Of a stretch of DNA of 64,000 nt, positions 33,910 to 44,400 are shown piece after piece. Numbering within the stretch: the first letter of the stretch is position 1; the number at the start of each line of letters is the position of its first letter. Location: contig CALVIX010000004.1 in NCBI GenBank assembly GCA_944331895.1, positions 94,520 through 158,519 of the forward strand, given 5' to 3'. Origin of the DNA: an uncultured Bacilli bacterium (GTDB lineage: Bacteria; Bacillota_I; Bacilli_A; RF39; UBA660). A model generated the notes under the pieces. The model saw only the letters and a program-made list of their open reading frames with translations, was not told the origin of the DNA and did not search any database. The position numbers and the translations under genes are program-made.

Positions 33910-34638
33910 ATGAGTGATTTAGAGTATTTAAAGAAATATGGTAATCCGAAGACGTTTCAAGAGGATGTGAAACGTCTTGAAGCGGGAGAACCTGTACAAT
34001 ATATAGTAGGAAACGTGGATTTTTATGGAAACTTGATCGAAGTGACACCTGATGTATTGATTCCTAGATTTGAAACAGAAGAGTTGATTCATCGGGTTGT
34101 ATCGTATTATCGAAAAATGAATCAGAATCCAAAACGAATTTTGGATTTGGGGACAGGGAGTGGCTGTATTGCGATTACATTAAAAAAAATATATCCAGAT
34201 GCAGAAGTAACTGCAGTTGATCTTTCAGCCGATGCTTTAAAAGTAGCTAAACGAAATGGAATCTTAAACGCAGTTGAAATTGATTGGTTAGAGGGGAATT
34301 TTTTAGAACCAGTCAAAGGAAAATACGATTTAATTATTAGTAATCCACCATATATCGATCCAGCAGAACCTATCGATGAGAAAGTAGAAAAATATGAGCC
34401 GGCTTTAGCGCTATATGCAGATCACCATGGTCTTTCTTGTTATGAGGAAATATTAGAAGAAGTTTCCGCCTATATGGATGAAACCTCCGTGTTAGCGTTT
34501 GAAATCGGCTATCTACAAAAAATACCACTTACGAATATAGCAAAGAAAAACTTAAATCATCGTGAGATAGTAGTGGAACAAGATTTGAGTGGAAAAGATC
34601 GGTTTTTAATTGTAACACCAAAAAAGAAACAGTTATGA
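33910..34638 (+). CDS. prmC: Release factor glutamine N5-methyltransferase (short N-terminus)
   Basis: About 242 aa; SAM-dependent methylation of the GGQ glutamine in RF1/RF2. Motifs: PVQYIVGNVDFYG (about 32), VLIPRFETEELI (about 52), the SAM loop LDLGTGSGCIAI (about 79) and the catalytic ISNPPYI (about 146). PrmC usually has about 280 residues with a helical N-terminal domain; here roughly 40 N-terminal residues are missing. Neither the ATG at 33910 nor a TTG at 33898 has a good ribosome-binding site. Translation is probably coupled to prfA or to the intervening short frame. It overlaps the convergent ligase gene by 6 bases. Confidence 0.9.
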   Translation: MSDLEYLKKYGNPKTFQEDVKRLEAGEPVQYIVGNVDFYGNLIEVTPDVLIPRFETEELIHRVVSYYRKMNQNPKRILDLGTGSGCIAITLKKIYPDAEVTAVDLSADALKVAKRNGILNAVEIDWLEGNFLEPVKGKYDLIISNPPYIDPAEPIDEKVEKYEPALALYADHHGLSCYEEILEEVSAYMDETSVLAFEIGYLQKIPLTNIAKKNLNHREIVVEQDLSGKDRFLIVTPKKKQL

Positions 34639-34657
34639 TGATTCTGTTTCTTTTTTT
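34621..34657. terminator. Bidirectional terminator after prmC
   Basis: AAAAAGAAACAG / CTGTTTCTTTTT stem around an 11-base loop, placed over the ends of two convergent genes. Confidence 0.85.
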
Positions 34658-35808
34658 GCTTCGATGAAAAGTAAGAGTGCGATATAGATACAAACTGCTG
34701 GATAAAATAAAACGTGTCCAGAAGTCGTAGCGATCGCTAAAAATAAGATGAGTGAGAAATAACCGCTTTTTGTTAGCTTTCTATTTTTTATATAGTAGAA
34801 GATCATGGTGATGTAACTTACAATACCGATAATTCCAAAGCGAAACCATAGGTCAAACCAGTCGATTTCCACAAACTTTTGATTGGATAGATTTCCGAGC
34901 CCTAAGAATTTATCGGAAGTGGATGCAGAACGATATATTTCGTAGTTATCCTGCACGAAGTCGAGGCGATCATTAAAGATGACTTTATTGAATCCATGAT
35001 ATGAAAAGAGGTCTTGTATTTCATCGACATGGAAGAATTTTGCCTGAATCAACATATTTTTATAGACGTTTGTAAAAGTAAATGCATAAATAGAACCACA
35101 TAAGATCACAGTTGTAATGATAATAGATGCGATCTTTTTCTTTGCGGATAATTTAGAAAACTTGCGATAGAAAAATGGACATGCTTTAACGAATAGAACG
35201 AAAAGACACCCAAATAATAGAATTTTAGTTCCGACGATGAGAGCGGTAAGGATGACTTCGATAGTAATAAAGATCATTGTTCTTTTTTTTATTTCTGCGT
35301 AAGATAGAATTATTGGGAATAGTCCGATAATAATAGCGCTAATCTCATTGACAGATAAGAATAGTCCACTGAATCCACCTTTCTGATCACCAAAACGGTA
35401 AGAATCTAATCCGGTATTTGTGAGAAATGTAAGAAGGATAACGTTGATATATACAAGATAGATAATCGTTAGATGTTTCTTTGAAAAAGGAAATTCTTTC
35501 AAGTTCAGGAAGAAATAACCGAAGACAGGAAGATAGATCCATTTGAATAGTAGATCTAAGTTTTCGCTGAGTCGATCTTGAAAGTAAAAGTGAAGTACGA
35601 AACATAAAAAGATAGAAAGGATAAACATGATGAATTTATAGCGCTTCGTAAGTACTAGATACATTAGTGCTACTACGAGACTGAGTCCTCGGATGATCGT
35701 GCTAAGAGGAATATCAGGAAGCAAAGTGACGCTCATATCTAAAAATGGTTGTGCAAATAGAAAAATGAAAATGTAGTATTTTAGATAAGTTGAAATTTTT
35801 TGCTTCAT
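34633..35808 (-). CDS. O-antigen ligase / Wzy-like membrane protein
   Basis: 391 aa with about 10-11 hydrophobic helices and one larger hydrophilic loop (about residues 250-320), the Wzy_C/WaaL layout. The loop contains GLGNLSNQKFVEIDWFDLWFRFGIIG. The aromatic, acidic end of this stretch, followed directly by a membrane helix, is typical of Firmicutes O-antigen ligase-like proteins. It probably polymerises or transfers undecaprenyl-linked glycans outside the membrane. It is transcribed divergently from the polysaccharide operon that starts 150 bases away, so it may be a functional part of it. Confidence 0.75.
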   Translation of the reverse strand: MKQKISTYLKYYIFIFLFAQPFLDMSVTLLPDIPLSTIIRGLSLVVALMYLVLTKRYKFIMFILSIFLCFVLHFYFQDRLSENLDLLFKWIYLPVFGYFFLNLKEFPFSKKHLTIIYLVYINVILLTFLTNTGLDSYRFGDQKGGFSGLFLSVNEISAIIIGLFPIILSYAEIKKRTMIFITIEVILTALIVGTKILLFGCLFVLFVKACPFFYRKFSKLSAKKKIASIIITTVILCGSIYAFTFTNVYKNMLIQAKFFHVDEIQDLFSYHGFNKVIFNDRLDFVQDNYEIYRSASTSDKFLGLGNLSNQKFVEIDWFDLWFRFGIIGIVSYITMIFYYIKNRKLTKSGYFSLILFLAIATTSGHVLFYPAVCIYIALLLFIEAKKETESS

Positions 35809-35958
35809 AGTACACCTCTTTTATTGTTTTTTAACATCATATCACATCTTTTATAAAAAGCATAGTATACGAATGTTTGGCGTTATAAAAACAGGTTGGA
35901 ATGCTTGCATTACCATAGAATATGTTTTATAATATGAATGATGGAAGTGGGAGAAAGA

Positions 35959-36822
35959 ATGGAAAAAAAGATCTGTTTTGTTATTATAAATTACAATGAT
36001 TTTGAGACGACTTCACAGCTTTTAAATAACATCAAAGGTTATAAATGTTTAGAAAAAATTGTAGTTGTTGATAATAATTCGACCGATAATTCTCTAGAAA
36101 AGTTGAAAGAGTTTGAAAGTAATCAAATCACTATAATTAAAAATAGTAGCAGGCACTTTGCTTCTGGATTAAATGCGGGAGCCAAATACTTAATTAAAAA
36201 AGTAGGAAAATGTAATGTCATTTTTTCTAACTCGGATGTCATCATTAAAGGTGAGGAAGACTTAAAACGACTTTCATCAGACATAGGTAAGAACAAAATT
36301 GGAGTGATTGCCCCGGTGATCGAAGAACATGGATCTTTGAATCGAGGATGGAAACTTCCAACTGCCAATTCGGAGATTCTATTTAACTTACCACTTATTA
36401 GCCGTTATTTTAAAAAGAAGCGGTTACCGTATTGCGAGGAACATTATCAAGAAGATATTTCGTTTGTCGACGTTGTGTCTGGATGCTTCTTTATGGTAAA
36501 TAGTGATCTATTAAAAAAAGTTGATTTTTTTGACGATCAAACATTCTTATATTATGAGGAACAAATCTTTTCCACCAAAGTAGCAGCAACGAACTACAAA
36601 ATAGCGATTGATAATCGTGTTCATGTAATACATAATCACTCTGTAACGGTAGATAAGAATGTCAATAAAATTAGAAAATATCGGATATTAAAATCCAGTC
36701 AGAGGTATTATGTAAAAGAATACCTAAAAGCAAATGTATTGCAGATGGCATTGTTATATATGACGAACAAATTGTCTTTGGGAGTATTATATATAAGGTG
36801 CTTATTTAGGAGGAGAAAATGA
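35959..36822 (+). CDS. GT2-family glycosyltransferase (rhamnosyltransferase-like)
   Basis: 287 aa. The ATG at 35959 follows GTGGGAGAAAGA; an earlier ATG at 35938 lacks a site. The GT-A fold is shown by [17 protein letters not shown] at the N-terminus, [10 protein letters not shown] (about 38-47), and the metal-binding region FSNSDVII near 90. A hydrophobic C-terminal segment suggests membrane association. It overlaps rmlA by 3 bases (ATGA), so it likely uses dTDP-rhamnose, which is inferred. First gene of the main polysaccharide cluster. Confidence 0.85.
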   Translation: MEKKICFVIINYNDFETTSQLLNNIKGYKCLEKIVVVDNNSTDNSLEKLKEFESNQITIIKNSSRHFASGLNAGAKYLIKKVGKCNVIFSNSDVIIKGEEDLKRLSSDIGKNKIGVIAPVIEEHGSLNRGWKLPTANSEILFNLPLISRYFKKKRLPYCEEHYQEDISFVDVVSGCFFMVNSDLLKKVDFFDDQTFLYYEEQIFSTKVAATNYKIAIDNRVHVIHNHSVTVDKNVNKIRKYRILKSSQRYYVKEYLKANVLQMALLYMTNKLSLGVLYIRCLFRRRK

Positions 36823-37697
36823 AAGGAATTATTTTAGCTGGAGGAAGCGGAACAAGACTTTATCCAATTACAGAAGGTATCAGTAAACAATTGATGCCCG
36901 TGTATGACAAGCCGATGATTTATTATCCACTTGCTACGCTTATGCTTGCTGGTATCAAAGAAGTTTTGGTAATTACAACACCAGAGGATCAGGCTTCATT
37001 TCAAAAACTATTGAGAGATGGAAGCCAGTTTGGAATTCACATTTCTTATACGGTACAGCCATCTCCAGATGGACTTGCCCAAGCGTTTATACTAGGGGAG
37101 GAATTTATTGGTGATGATGCTTGTGCCATGGTATTAGGAGATAATATCTTCTATGGGAATGGATTTAACGAGCTGTTAGAAAATGCAACAGAGAATGCGA
37201 AACATGGAAAAGCTACGATCTTTGGAAATCAAGTAAAAGATCCAGAACGTTTTGGAATTATGGAATTGGATGCAGATAACAATGTGTTGAGTGTAGAAGA
37301 AAAACCAACACATCCAAAGTCAAATTATGCAATTACGGGATTGTATTTTTATCCAAAAGGGATCCCTGCTAAAGCAAGAATGGTAAAACCATCTGCGCGT
37401 GGGGAATTAGAAATCACAACACTTAACGATATGTATTTACAGGATGGAAATCTAAAAGCAGAGTTATTAGGGGAAGGATTTACTTGGTTTGATACGGGAA
37501 CGTTTGATAGCCAATTAGATGCTGCCAATATGATTCGTACGATTGAAAATAATAAAGACAAAGTAATTTGTTGTCCAGAGCAAATTGCTTATTATCGCGG
37601 ATGGATTACAAAAGAACAATTAGAGGAAAGAGCAGAATTGTTAAAGAAAAATTCATACGGAAAGTATTTGAAAAAAGTAATTAAAGAGACAAAGTAA
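36819..37697 (+). CDS. rmlA: Glucose-1-phosphate thymidylyltransferase
   Basis: 292 aa; makes dTDP-glucose from dTTP and glucose-1-phosphate, the first step to dTDP-L-rhamnose. The nucleotide-binding loop [20 protein letters not shown] is at the very N-terminus, VLGDNIFYG near 106 and [19 protein letters not shown] near 160, followed by [13 protein letters not shown] near 222. Normal length. GGAGGAG upstream; start overlaps the preceding transferase. Confidence 0.96.
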   Translation: MKGIILAGGSGTRLYPITEGISKQLMPVYDKPMIYYPLATLMLAGIKEVLVITTPEDQASFQKLLRDGSQFGIHISYTVQPSPDGLAQAFILGEEFIGDDACAMVLGDNIFYGNGFNELLENATENAKHGKATIFGNQVKDPERFGIMELDADNNVLSVEEKPTHPKSNYAITGLYFYPKGIPAKARMVKPSARGELEITTLNDMYLQDGNLKAELLGEGFTWFDTGTFDSQLDAANMIRTIENNKDKVICCPEQIAYYRGWITKEQLEERAELLKKNSYGKYLKKVIKETK

Positions 37698-37719
37698 TGC
37701 CATAGAAAGAAGTGTATCG

Positions 37720-38295
37720 ATGGAAATTATTAAAACAGAGTTAGAAGATTGTTATATTATTAAGCCAGATCGTTTTGGCGATGATAGAGGATATTTTAGT
37801 CCTTTCTTCATGCAAGAAAACTTGGATAAAAAAGGGATTGTGTTTGAGGGCGTCGTACAAGCGAATCGTTCTAAGAGTACAAAAGGTGTCGTACGTGGAT
37901 TACATTTTCAAAAGAATCCGAAATGTCAGGCAAAGATTGTGGAAGTAATTCAAGGAAAAGCAATCGATGTCGTTGTCGATATTCGAAAAGGATCACCTTC
38001 TTATGGAAAACATATTGCTGTATTATTAACACCTGAAAATGGACAACAATTATTTGTGCCACGTGGTTTTGCACACGGATTTGTAAGTTTGGAAGATAAT
38101 ACAATTTTTCAATATTTAGTAGATAATGATTACGCACCTGAATTAGAAGCAGGAATTTTGTGGAACGATCCAGATTTAGGAATCGAATGGGAACAAATTT
38201 TTAGCGAACACGCAATCGAAAAACCATTATTATCTGAAAAAGATCAAAAACATAAGACTTTAAAGATGAGTCCAACTTATTTTGAAAGGAAGTAA
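37720..38295 (+). CDS. rmlC: dTDP-4-dehydrorhamnose 3,5-epimerase
   Basis: 191-aa cupin; third step of dTDP-rhamnose synthesis. The family pattern is PDRFGDDRGYFSPFF (about 16-30), GVVRGLHFQ (about 56-64, catalytic His), FVPRGFAHGFVSLED (about 108-122) and the C-terminal WNDPDLGIEW. It lies between rmlA and rmlD, 22 bases after rmlA and 2 bases before rmlD. Confidence 0.95.
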   Translation: MEIIKTELEDCYIIKPDRFGDDRGYFSPFFMQENLDKKGIVFEGVVQANRSKSTKGVVRGLHFQKNPKCQAKIVEVIQGKAIDVVVDIRKGSPSYGKHIAVLLTPENGQQLFVPRGFAHGFVSLEDNTIFQYLVDNDYAPELEAGILWNDPDLGIEWEQIFSEHAIEKPLLSEKDQKHKTLKMSPTYFERK

Positions 38296-38297
38296 AT

Positions 38298-39164
38298 ATG
38301 AAATATTTAATTACTGGAGTAAAAGGACAATTGGGGTATGATATCGTAAGAGAACTAGAAAAAAGAGACGAACACGAGTATCTTGCTTTGGACGCAGAGG
38401 AGATGGATATTACTGACCGTGATAAAGTAAGAGAAGTGATTATGGAATATCAACCAGATGCCATTTTTCACTGTGCAGCTTATACTGCAGTGGATAAAGC
38501 AGAAGATAATGTCGAGACATGTGAAAAAGTCAATGTGGAAGGGACTAGAAACATTGCTGAAGCAGCTCGTGAAGTAGGTAGCAAGTTAATCTATCTTTCT
38601 ACAGACTATGTGTTCGATGGAACGAAAGAAGGTAAGTATGTACCGGAAGATCCAACGAATCCAAAAAGTGTTTACGGTAAGACGAAATATTTAGGAGAGT
38701 TGGAAGCGTTAAAAGTATTAAAACACTATATCGTAAGAATTTCATGGGTATTTGGAATTAACGGACATAACTTTATTAAGACGATGTTAAAATTAGCAGA
38801 AACTCACGATGCAGTAAGCGTTGTGTCAGATCAAGTTGGAAGTCCAACTTATACAGTCGATTTGGCGCGGTTACTTGTCGATATGGCACATGCTGATCGC
38901 TATGGAATTTATCATGCGACAAACGAAGGAGAATGCTCTTGGGCTGATTTTGCTGAATACATTTTTAAAGCGAATGGAAAGGATACCAAAGTAAATCACA
39001 TTACGAGTGAAGAGTATCCACAGAAAGCATATCGTCCTAGAAATTCGAGATTGTCAAAAGATAAGTTAGTAGAAAATGGATTTGACTTATTGCCAACATG
39101 GCAAGATGCTGTAGATAGATATAGCGAAGAATTAAACAAAGTTTATGTGAAGGGAGCAAAATAA
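38298..39164 (+). CDS. rmlD: dTDP-4-dehydrorhamnose reductase
   Basis: 288-aa short-chain dehydrogenase; the final NADPH-dependent reduction giving dTDP-L-rhamnose. Glycine motif GVKGQLGYDIV at residue 7; HCAAYTAVDKAEDN near 56; LSTDYVFDG near 98; the catalytic YGKTKYLGE near 123; and SDQVGSPTYT near 173. Stop abuts the rmlB start without a gap. Confidence 0.95.
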   Translation: MKYLITGVKGQLGYDIVRELEKRDEHEYLALDAEEMDITDRDKVREVIMEYQPDAIFHCAAYTAVDKAEDNVETCEKVNVEGTRNIAEAAREVGSKLIYLSTDYVFDGTKEGKYVPEDPTNPKSVYGKTKYLGELEALKVLKHYIVRISWVFGINGHNFIKTMLKLAETHDAVSVVSDQVGSPTYTVDLARLLVDMAHADRYGIYHATNEGECSWADFAEYIFKANGKDTKVNHITSEEYPQKAYRPRNSRLSKDKLVENGFDLLPTWQDAVDRYSEELNKVYVKGAK

Positions 39165-40181
39165 ATGAAGTTTTTAGTAACTGGTGGAGCTGGATTTATC
39201 GCAAGTAATTATCTTTACTATGTGACAGAAAAATATCCAGAAGACACTTTTGTATGTTTAGATGCATTAACATATGCAGGAAACTACAATAGTATTAAAC
39301 CATTAGAGGAGAGAAGTAATTATAAATTTGTAAAGGGAGATATCACGGATAGAGAATTCATCGATAAGTTATTTGCAGAAGAAAAATTTGATATTGTTAT
39401 CAATTTTGCTGCAGAATCACACGTGGATAACTCTATCAAGAATCCGGGAATCTTTTTACAGACAAATATCATTGGAACGCAAGTTTTAATGGATGCATCT
39501 TTGAAATATGGAGTAAAAAGATATCATCAAATTTCAACAGATGAAGTATATGGTGATTTACCACTAGATCGCCCAGATTTATTATTTACAGAGCAGACGC
39601 CACTTCATACATCTAGCCCGTATTCTGCAAGTAAGGCAAGTGCCGATTTACTTGTTGGAGCTTACCATAGAACATTCGGGTTACCTGCAACGATTAGTAG
39701 ATGTTCTAACAACTATGGGCCATATCAATTTCCAGAAAAATTGATTCCGGTTGTAATTAGTAAAGCGTTAAAAGGAGAGAAAATTCCTGTGTATGGAACA
39801 GGTGAAAACGTACGTGACTGGATCCATGTTCACGACCACAATACTGGAATCGATATGATCGTTAGAAATGGTAAAGTAGGAGAAGTTTACAATTTGGGTG
39901 GTCATTCTGAAAGAACTAATTTAGATGTTGTAAAGACGATTTTAAAACAGTTAGGAAAAAGCGAAGATTTAATTGAATTTGTATCAGATCGTAAAGGACA
40001 CGATTTACGTTATGCGATTGATTCTTCTAAGATTGAAAAAGAATTAGGATGGGAACGTACTTATACGTTTGAAGAAGGAATTAAGGAAACGGTAAATTGG
40101 TATGTTGAACATCGAGATTGGATCGATAACATCTTGTCTGGTGAATATAAAAATGCTTATGCGGAAGCATTGAAAAAATAA
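39165..40181 (+). CDS. rmlB: dTDP-glucose 4,6-dehydratase
   Basis: 338 aa; the second step of dTDP-rhamnose synthesis, NAD-dependent. VTGGAGFIASNY at residue 5; the active-site pair in STDEVYGDL (about 124-132); and the catalytic YSASKASAD near 153. GENVRDWIHVHDH (about 215) and the C-terminal substrate region are normal. It completes the four-gene set in order A-C-D-B and is followed by a terminator. Confidence 0.96.
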   Translation: MKFLVTGGAGFIASNYLYYVTEKYPEDTFVCLDALTYAGNYNSIKPLEERSNYKFVKGDITDREFIDKLFAEEKFDIVINFAAESHVDNSIKNPGIFLQTNIIGTQVLMDASLKYGVKRYHQISTDEVYGDLPLDRPDLLFTEQTPLHTSSPYSASKASADLLVGAYHRTFGLPATISRCSNNYGPYQFPEKLIPVVISKALKGEKIPVYGTGENVRDWIHVHDHNTGIDMIVRNGKVGEVYNLGGHSERTNLDVVKTILKQLGKSEDLIEFVSDRKGHDLRYAIDSSKIEKELGWERTYTFEEGIKETVNWYVEHRDWIDNILSGEYKNAYAEALKK

Positions 40182-40185
40182 AGAG

Positions 40186-40208
40186 AGATAGCGAGCGCTA
40201 TCTTTTTA
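40186..40208 (+). terminator. Terminator after rmlB
   Basis: AGATAGC / GCTATCT stem, loop GAGC, then TTTTT. Confidence 0.8.
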
Positions 40209-40256
40209 TTTTGCCATAGAAATGAAGGGAAAAGGGTGTTATTCTCTACGGATTTA

Positions 40257-40265
40257 TGGTATAGT
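40257..40265 (+). promoter_or_regulatory. Extended -10 promoter of the acyltransferase gene
   Basis: TG-G-TATAGT, 39 bases before the start codon; weak -35 region. Confidence 0.45.
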
Positions 40266-40304
40266 AATATATGAGGAATAATAGGGGCAACAATGGAGGA
40301 GTTT

Positions 40305-41441
40305 ATGGAAAAAGTTAAGAGAAGAGAAAGAGATGCAAACTTTGAATTATTGCGTATTATTTCGATGTTTATGATTGTGTTATGGCATGTAATATGCACG
40401 ATGGGGGGATACTCAAGAACATCTGGAACAATTCATTTTGTCTTTATTGCCTTGATGTGTACGATTCTCGTGCATGTGAATTCTTTTGTACTTGTGACTG
40501 GCTACTTTTCTAGCCATAAAAAATCGACGTGGAAAAAAGCCTTATCTTTAATTGGTCAAATGTGGTTTTATAAAGTTGTGATTGCGGTGATATCAGCTGT
40601 CATAACGAAAGATATGACACCATTTCAAATATATCAAGAACTAATGCCGCTGGATTTGATACGTAACTACTGGTTTATCGACGTCTATGTATTGTTACTA
40701 TTTTTCATGCCGTATATCAATATTTTAATTTCTAGGATCAACCAAAAACAGTACCGTCAATTATTGGTTACTTCTTTTTTGTTGTTGTCTGTAATCCCTT
40801 TTATTACTAGTCAAGCAATGGTAGCACATAGTGGGTACGATATCGTACAATTTGTATTTTTATATTTGGTTGGTGCTTATCTTATGAAATACCCAATCGA
40901 AAAGAATGAACACTTTAAAAATGTATCTAAAAATAAAATTCAAATTTTTACGATTTTGATTTTTGTCACATGCGTTGTTTTTCAAGTATCACTATATTAT
41001 TTATCTGTGAATTTGCTTGCAACGTGGAATCCATTCTTAGTAGATATGGGAGAAGCGATCAATTCGAATAATTTGTTAGTGGGAATTTTTACTTATAATA
41101 GTCCATTAGTCTTAATTCAAAGTGTCGCTTATTTTATGTTTTTTAGAACGCTGACGATAAAAAGCAAAGTTATCAATAAGATAGCAAGTCTGACATTTGG
41201 TGTATATCTCATTCATGAGAATTTCTATTTTAGAAACTATTTTATGTATTTGCCGTTTGATAAGAAGCCATATGCAAAGGATTCTACGATGATATTGTAC
41301 GTTATTGGTGTATCGCTTGCCATTTTTGTTGGATGTCTTATTATTGAGGCGATCAGAAAATTATTAGCAAAAATATGTAAGTATATCAAACCACTGCAAT
41401 CGATGAAGAAACGTGCGATTGATTATATAGAAGCTATTTAA
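40305..41441 (+). CDS. Membrane-bound acyltransferase (acyltransferase_3 family)
   Basis: 378 aa with about 10 membrane helices. GGAGGAG supports the ATG at 40305 rather than 40293. The N-terminal RERDANFELLRIISMFMIVLWHV contains the family's R.......D..R...........H motif, and a GVYLIHE helix lies near the end (about 305). Such proteins O-acetylate sugars of surface polysaccharides or peptidoglycan, taking acetyl-CoA from the cytoplasm. Substrate unknown; the location makes the neighbouring glycan the likely target. Confidence 0.85.
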   Translation: MEKVKRRERDANFELLRIISMFMIVLWHVICTMGGYSRTSGTIHFVFIALMCTILVHVNSFVLVTGYFSSHKKSTWKKALSLIGQMWFYKVVIAVISAVITKDMTPFQIYQELMPLDLIRNYWFIDVYVLLLFFMPYINILISRINQKQYRQLLVTSFLLLSVIPFITSQAMVAHSGYDIVQFVFLYLVGAYLMKYPIEKNEHFKNVSKNKIQIFTILIFVTCVVFQVSLYYLSVNLLATWNPFLVDMGEAINSNNLLVGIFTYNSPLVLIQSVAYFMFFRTLTIKSKVINKIASLTFGVYLIHENFYFRNYFMYLPFDKKPYAKDSTMILYVIGVSLAIFVGCLIIEAIRKLLAKICKYIKPLQSMKKRAIDYIEAI

Positions 41442-41443
41442 TT

Positions 41444-41472
41444 TTGGACGGATTGATGCGCTATGGTATAAT
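41444..41472 (+). promoter_or_regulatory. Promoter of the GH25-led glycosyltransferase operon
   Basis: TTGGAC (41444-41449), a 17-base spacer and TATAAT (41467-41472) with TG one base before the -10. It is the best sigma-A-type promoter in the polysaccharide region and may drive the genes from 41.5 kb to 54.2 kb. Confidence 0.7.
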
Positions 41473-41493
41473 GTGAAAGGGTCTGGTGATAGG

Positions 41494-44400
41494 ATGAAGA
41501 AAAATAAAAAAGTTATATTTTTCGGGGTTTTATTATTTGCTTTTATGTTATGTATGCCAGAAGTAAAGGCAAAGACGAAAACCGCTATGTATATTGAATC
41601 TCCACAACCTAATGCCATAGTGGGACGCAACGTCGTAATTGGTGGTTGGCTCATGACGGATAGCGATCACCCAGACATTCATATATACGTAGATAACAAA
41701 GAATTATCTACATCATTGAATCGTTTCGTACGTAATGATGTCGTAAATGCAAATCCGGGATTTCAAAAGAATCAAAACAATAATCAACCAGGGTTTAATA
41801 CTATGGTTGATTTATCTGCCTATATGGATGGAAATCATATATTGACAGTCAATGTCGTCGATTCTTATACCGGAGAGGTATTATATCAGTATAGTGCCTA
41901 TTTCACATTACAGAAATCGAAAACTATATTACATTTGGAAACACCTAATCAACAAGCAGTATGGAAAAAAGAAGCAGGTGTTGGTGGATGGATTATGACG
42001 AATAATCCATATGCTCAAATCGAATATTATTTAAATGGTAAAAAAATGAATGTATCGACGGTAAGAGCTGGTCGACCTGATGTTTTAGCTGCAATCCAGG
42101 GATATGGAGATGCTACGACAAATCCGACACCAGGATTTTATTCTGTCATCGATGATATAGAACATCAAAGGGATGGAAATTATTTTTTAGAAGTGAAAGT
42201 TGTAGATAAAAGTAACGGAGAATTCTTAACGGGGGACTCGAGAAATATTACGATAAAAAAATACGATGGTAACATGAATTTAGAATTGCCTAAGCTTAGT
42301 ATGGTTGGAAGCCATGTTACAGTTGGTGGTTGGGTTTTAACAGAGAATAAAGATGCCCTTTTGGAAATTTATGTAGATGATACAAAAGTAGATGCAAATG
42401 TTGAAAGATTGAATCGACCTGATGTATTTCAAGTGATGGGGAGATCATTTGGTGGACAGGCGACAACTCCCCAACCAGGATTTCAAACAACGATCGATTT
42501 AACTCCATTTCAAAGTGGAAATCATGTTCTTTCTGTGCGTGCTATTAACTCTAAGACAGGGGAAGTTATTGTTAGAAATGATAAAAATATCACACAGGAA
42601 CTTTATCAGACACATATCAATTTAGATCTACCAAAAGTAACGCAAACGGAAGATCAAACTTTAACGATCGATGGTTGGTACTTGTCATTTTATAAAAACA
42701 GCGAGTTGAAGATTTTGGTAGATGGAAGTGAAATAACAAATAATATTTCTAGATGGGCTAGACCTGATGTCCATGCAGCTATGAATCAAGGGTATGGTGG
42801 GATCGATACTAATGCCACACCAGGATTTCATGTAACTGTCGACATGAAGCGATATAAAGATGGCGAACATACAGTAACGATTATAGTGGTGAATCGTGAT
42901 AATCAAAATGTGTTGGAAAAAGTTACGAGAACATTCTATTTGAAAAAATACGAAAGTAATTTAAATATTGAAAATCCATCGCAAAATGTAAAAGATACGA
43001 TGACGGTAAGTGGATGGGCATTAGCAAATACGAAAGAAAAAGAAATTGAAATTAGAATAGATGATCAAAAGGTTGATAGTGAGATTACTTATATCGAAAG
43101 AGATGACGTCCACGATGTGATGAATGGTGGATATGGTGGAATTACTTACACACCAAAGCCTGGTTTTTATGCGAACATCGATATGAAACAACATAAAGAT
43201 GGATGGCATCTAGTAAGTGTTCGTTTGATTGATAAAAATACACAGGAAATTATCATTTCAAAAGATGTTAAGATCTATTTGAAAAAATATGAAGGAAAGA
43301 TTATTTTAAATCGTCCAGAGCCAGAGCAGACTGTAAATCGTTCTATGTCAATTTCTGGTTGGGATGTATCGAATGCCGAAAATAAGACGACTAAAGTATT
43401 GATCGATGGCGTGGTTCAAGATATCGATCTTACGAGAAGCGAATCTGCAGATGTGATTGCAGCAATCGGTGATAATTATGGTGGACTCGCAACCAATCCA
43501 GAACCATTCTTCCGTGGAACACTTAACTTGGAAAGTTTTAAAGATGGAAAACATACGATTACGATTCAGACGATCGATCTTGTGACAAATGACGTAATTG
43601 AGTCATTAGATAGAACATTCTATTTGAAAAAGTATGATGGAATTGTCAACTTGGAAGCTCCGCATTCAAACTTACTCAATGAAGACGTACTTTTCGTAGG
43701 AGGATGGGCACTTTCAGAACTACCAGGTTCTTACATCAAAGTATATGTAGATGGTGTTGATCAAAATGCTACGATGGCATATGGTCCTAGACCTGATGTC
43801 ATAGCATCTGTTCCTGGATATGGTGGCGCTGCAACGAATCCGACTCCAGGATTTGCAACCAACATAGATATATCTAAGTTACCAGAAGGACGTCATAAAT
43901 TGACAATTAGATGGTATTCTAAATTAAATGAGCTTTTAGATGAAACGACAAAAGAGGTAGTATTATACGATAATATTTATTTTGGAGTCGATGTATCAAG
44001 CTATCAAAAAGATATTAATTGGCAAGCAGTCCGCAACGATGGCATTTCGTTTGCCATTATCCGAGCTGGATATCGAGGATATGGAACGGGTGAGATTGCA
44101 GAAGATCCGAAATTTTATCAAAATTTAATTGGTGCAAGAGATGCAGGAATAGATATTGGTGTTTATTTCTATAGTCAGGCAATTACAGTACAAGAGGCAA
44201 TCGAGGAAGCTGATTTCGTAGTGAGTCGTTTAAATGCTTATCAAGCGGGAGGCTTAGTGAAATTACCAATCGTGATCGATACAGAATTTACTGGTACGAA
44301 TGCGGGGAGAGCAGACTTTTTAACGACACAGCAACGTACGATTATCGTCAAAGCGTTTATGGATCGAATTACTAGTTATGGTTATAAACCGATGGTATAT

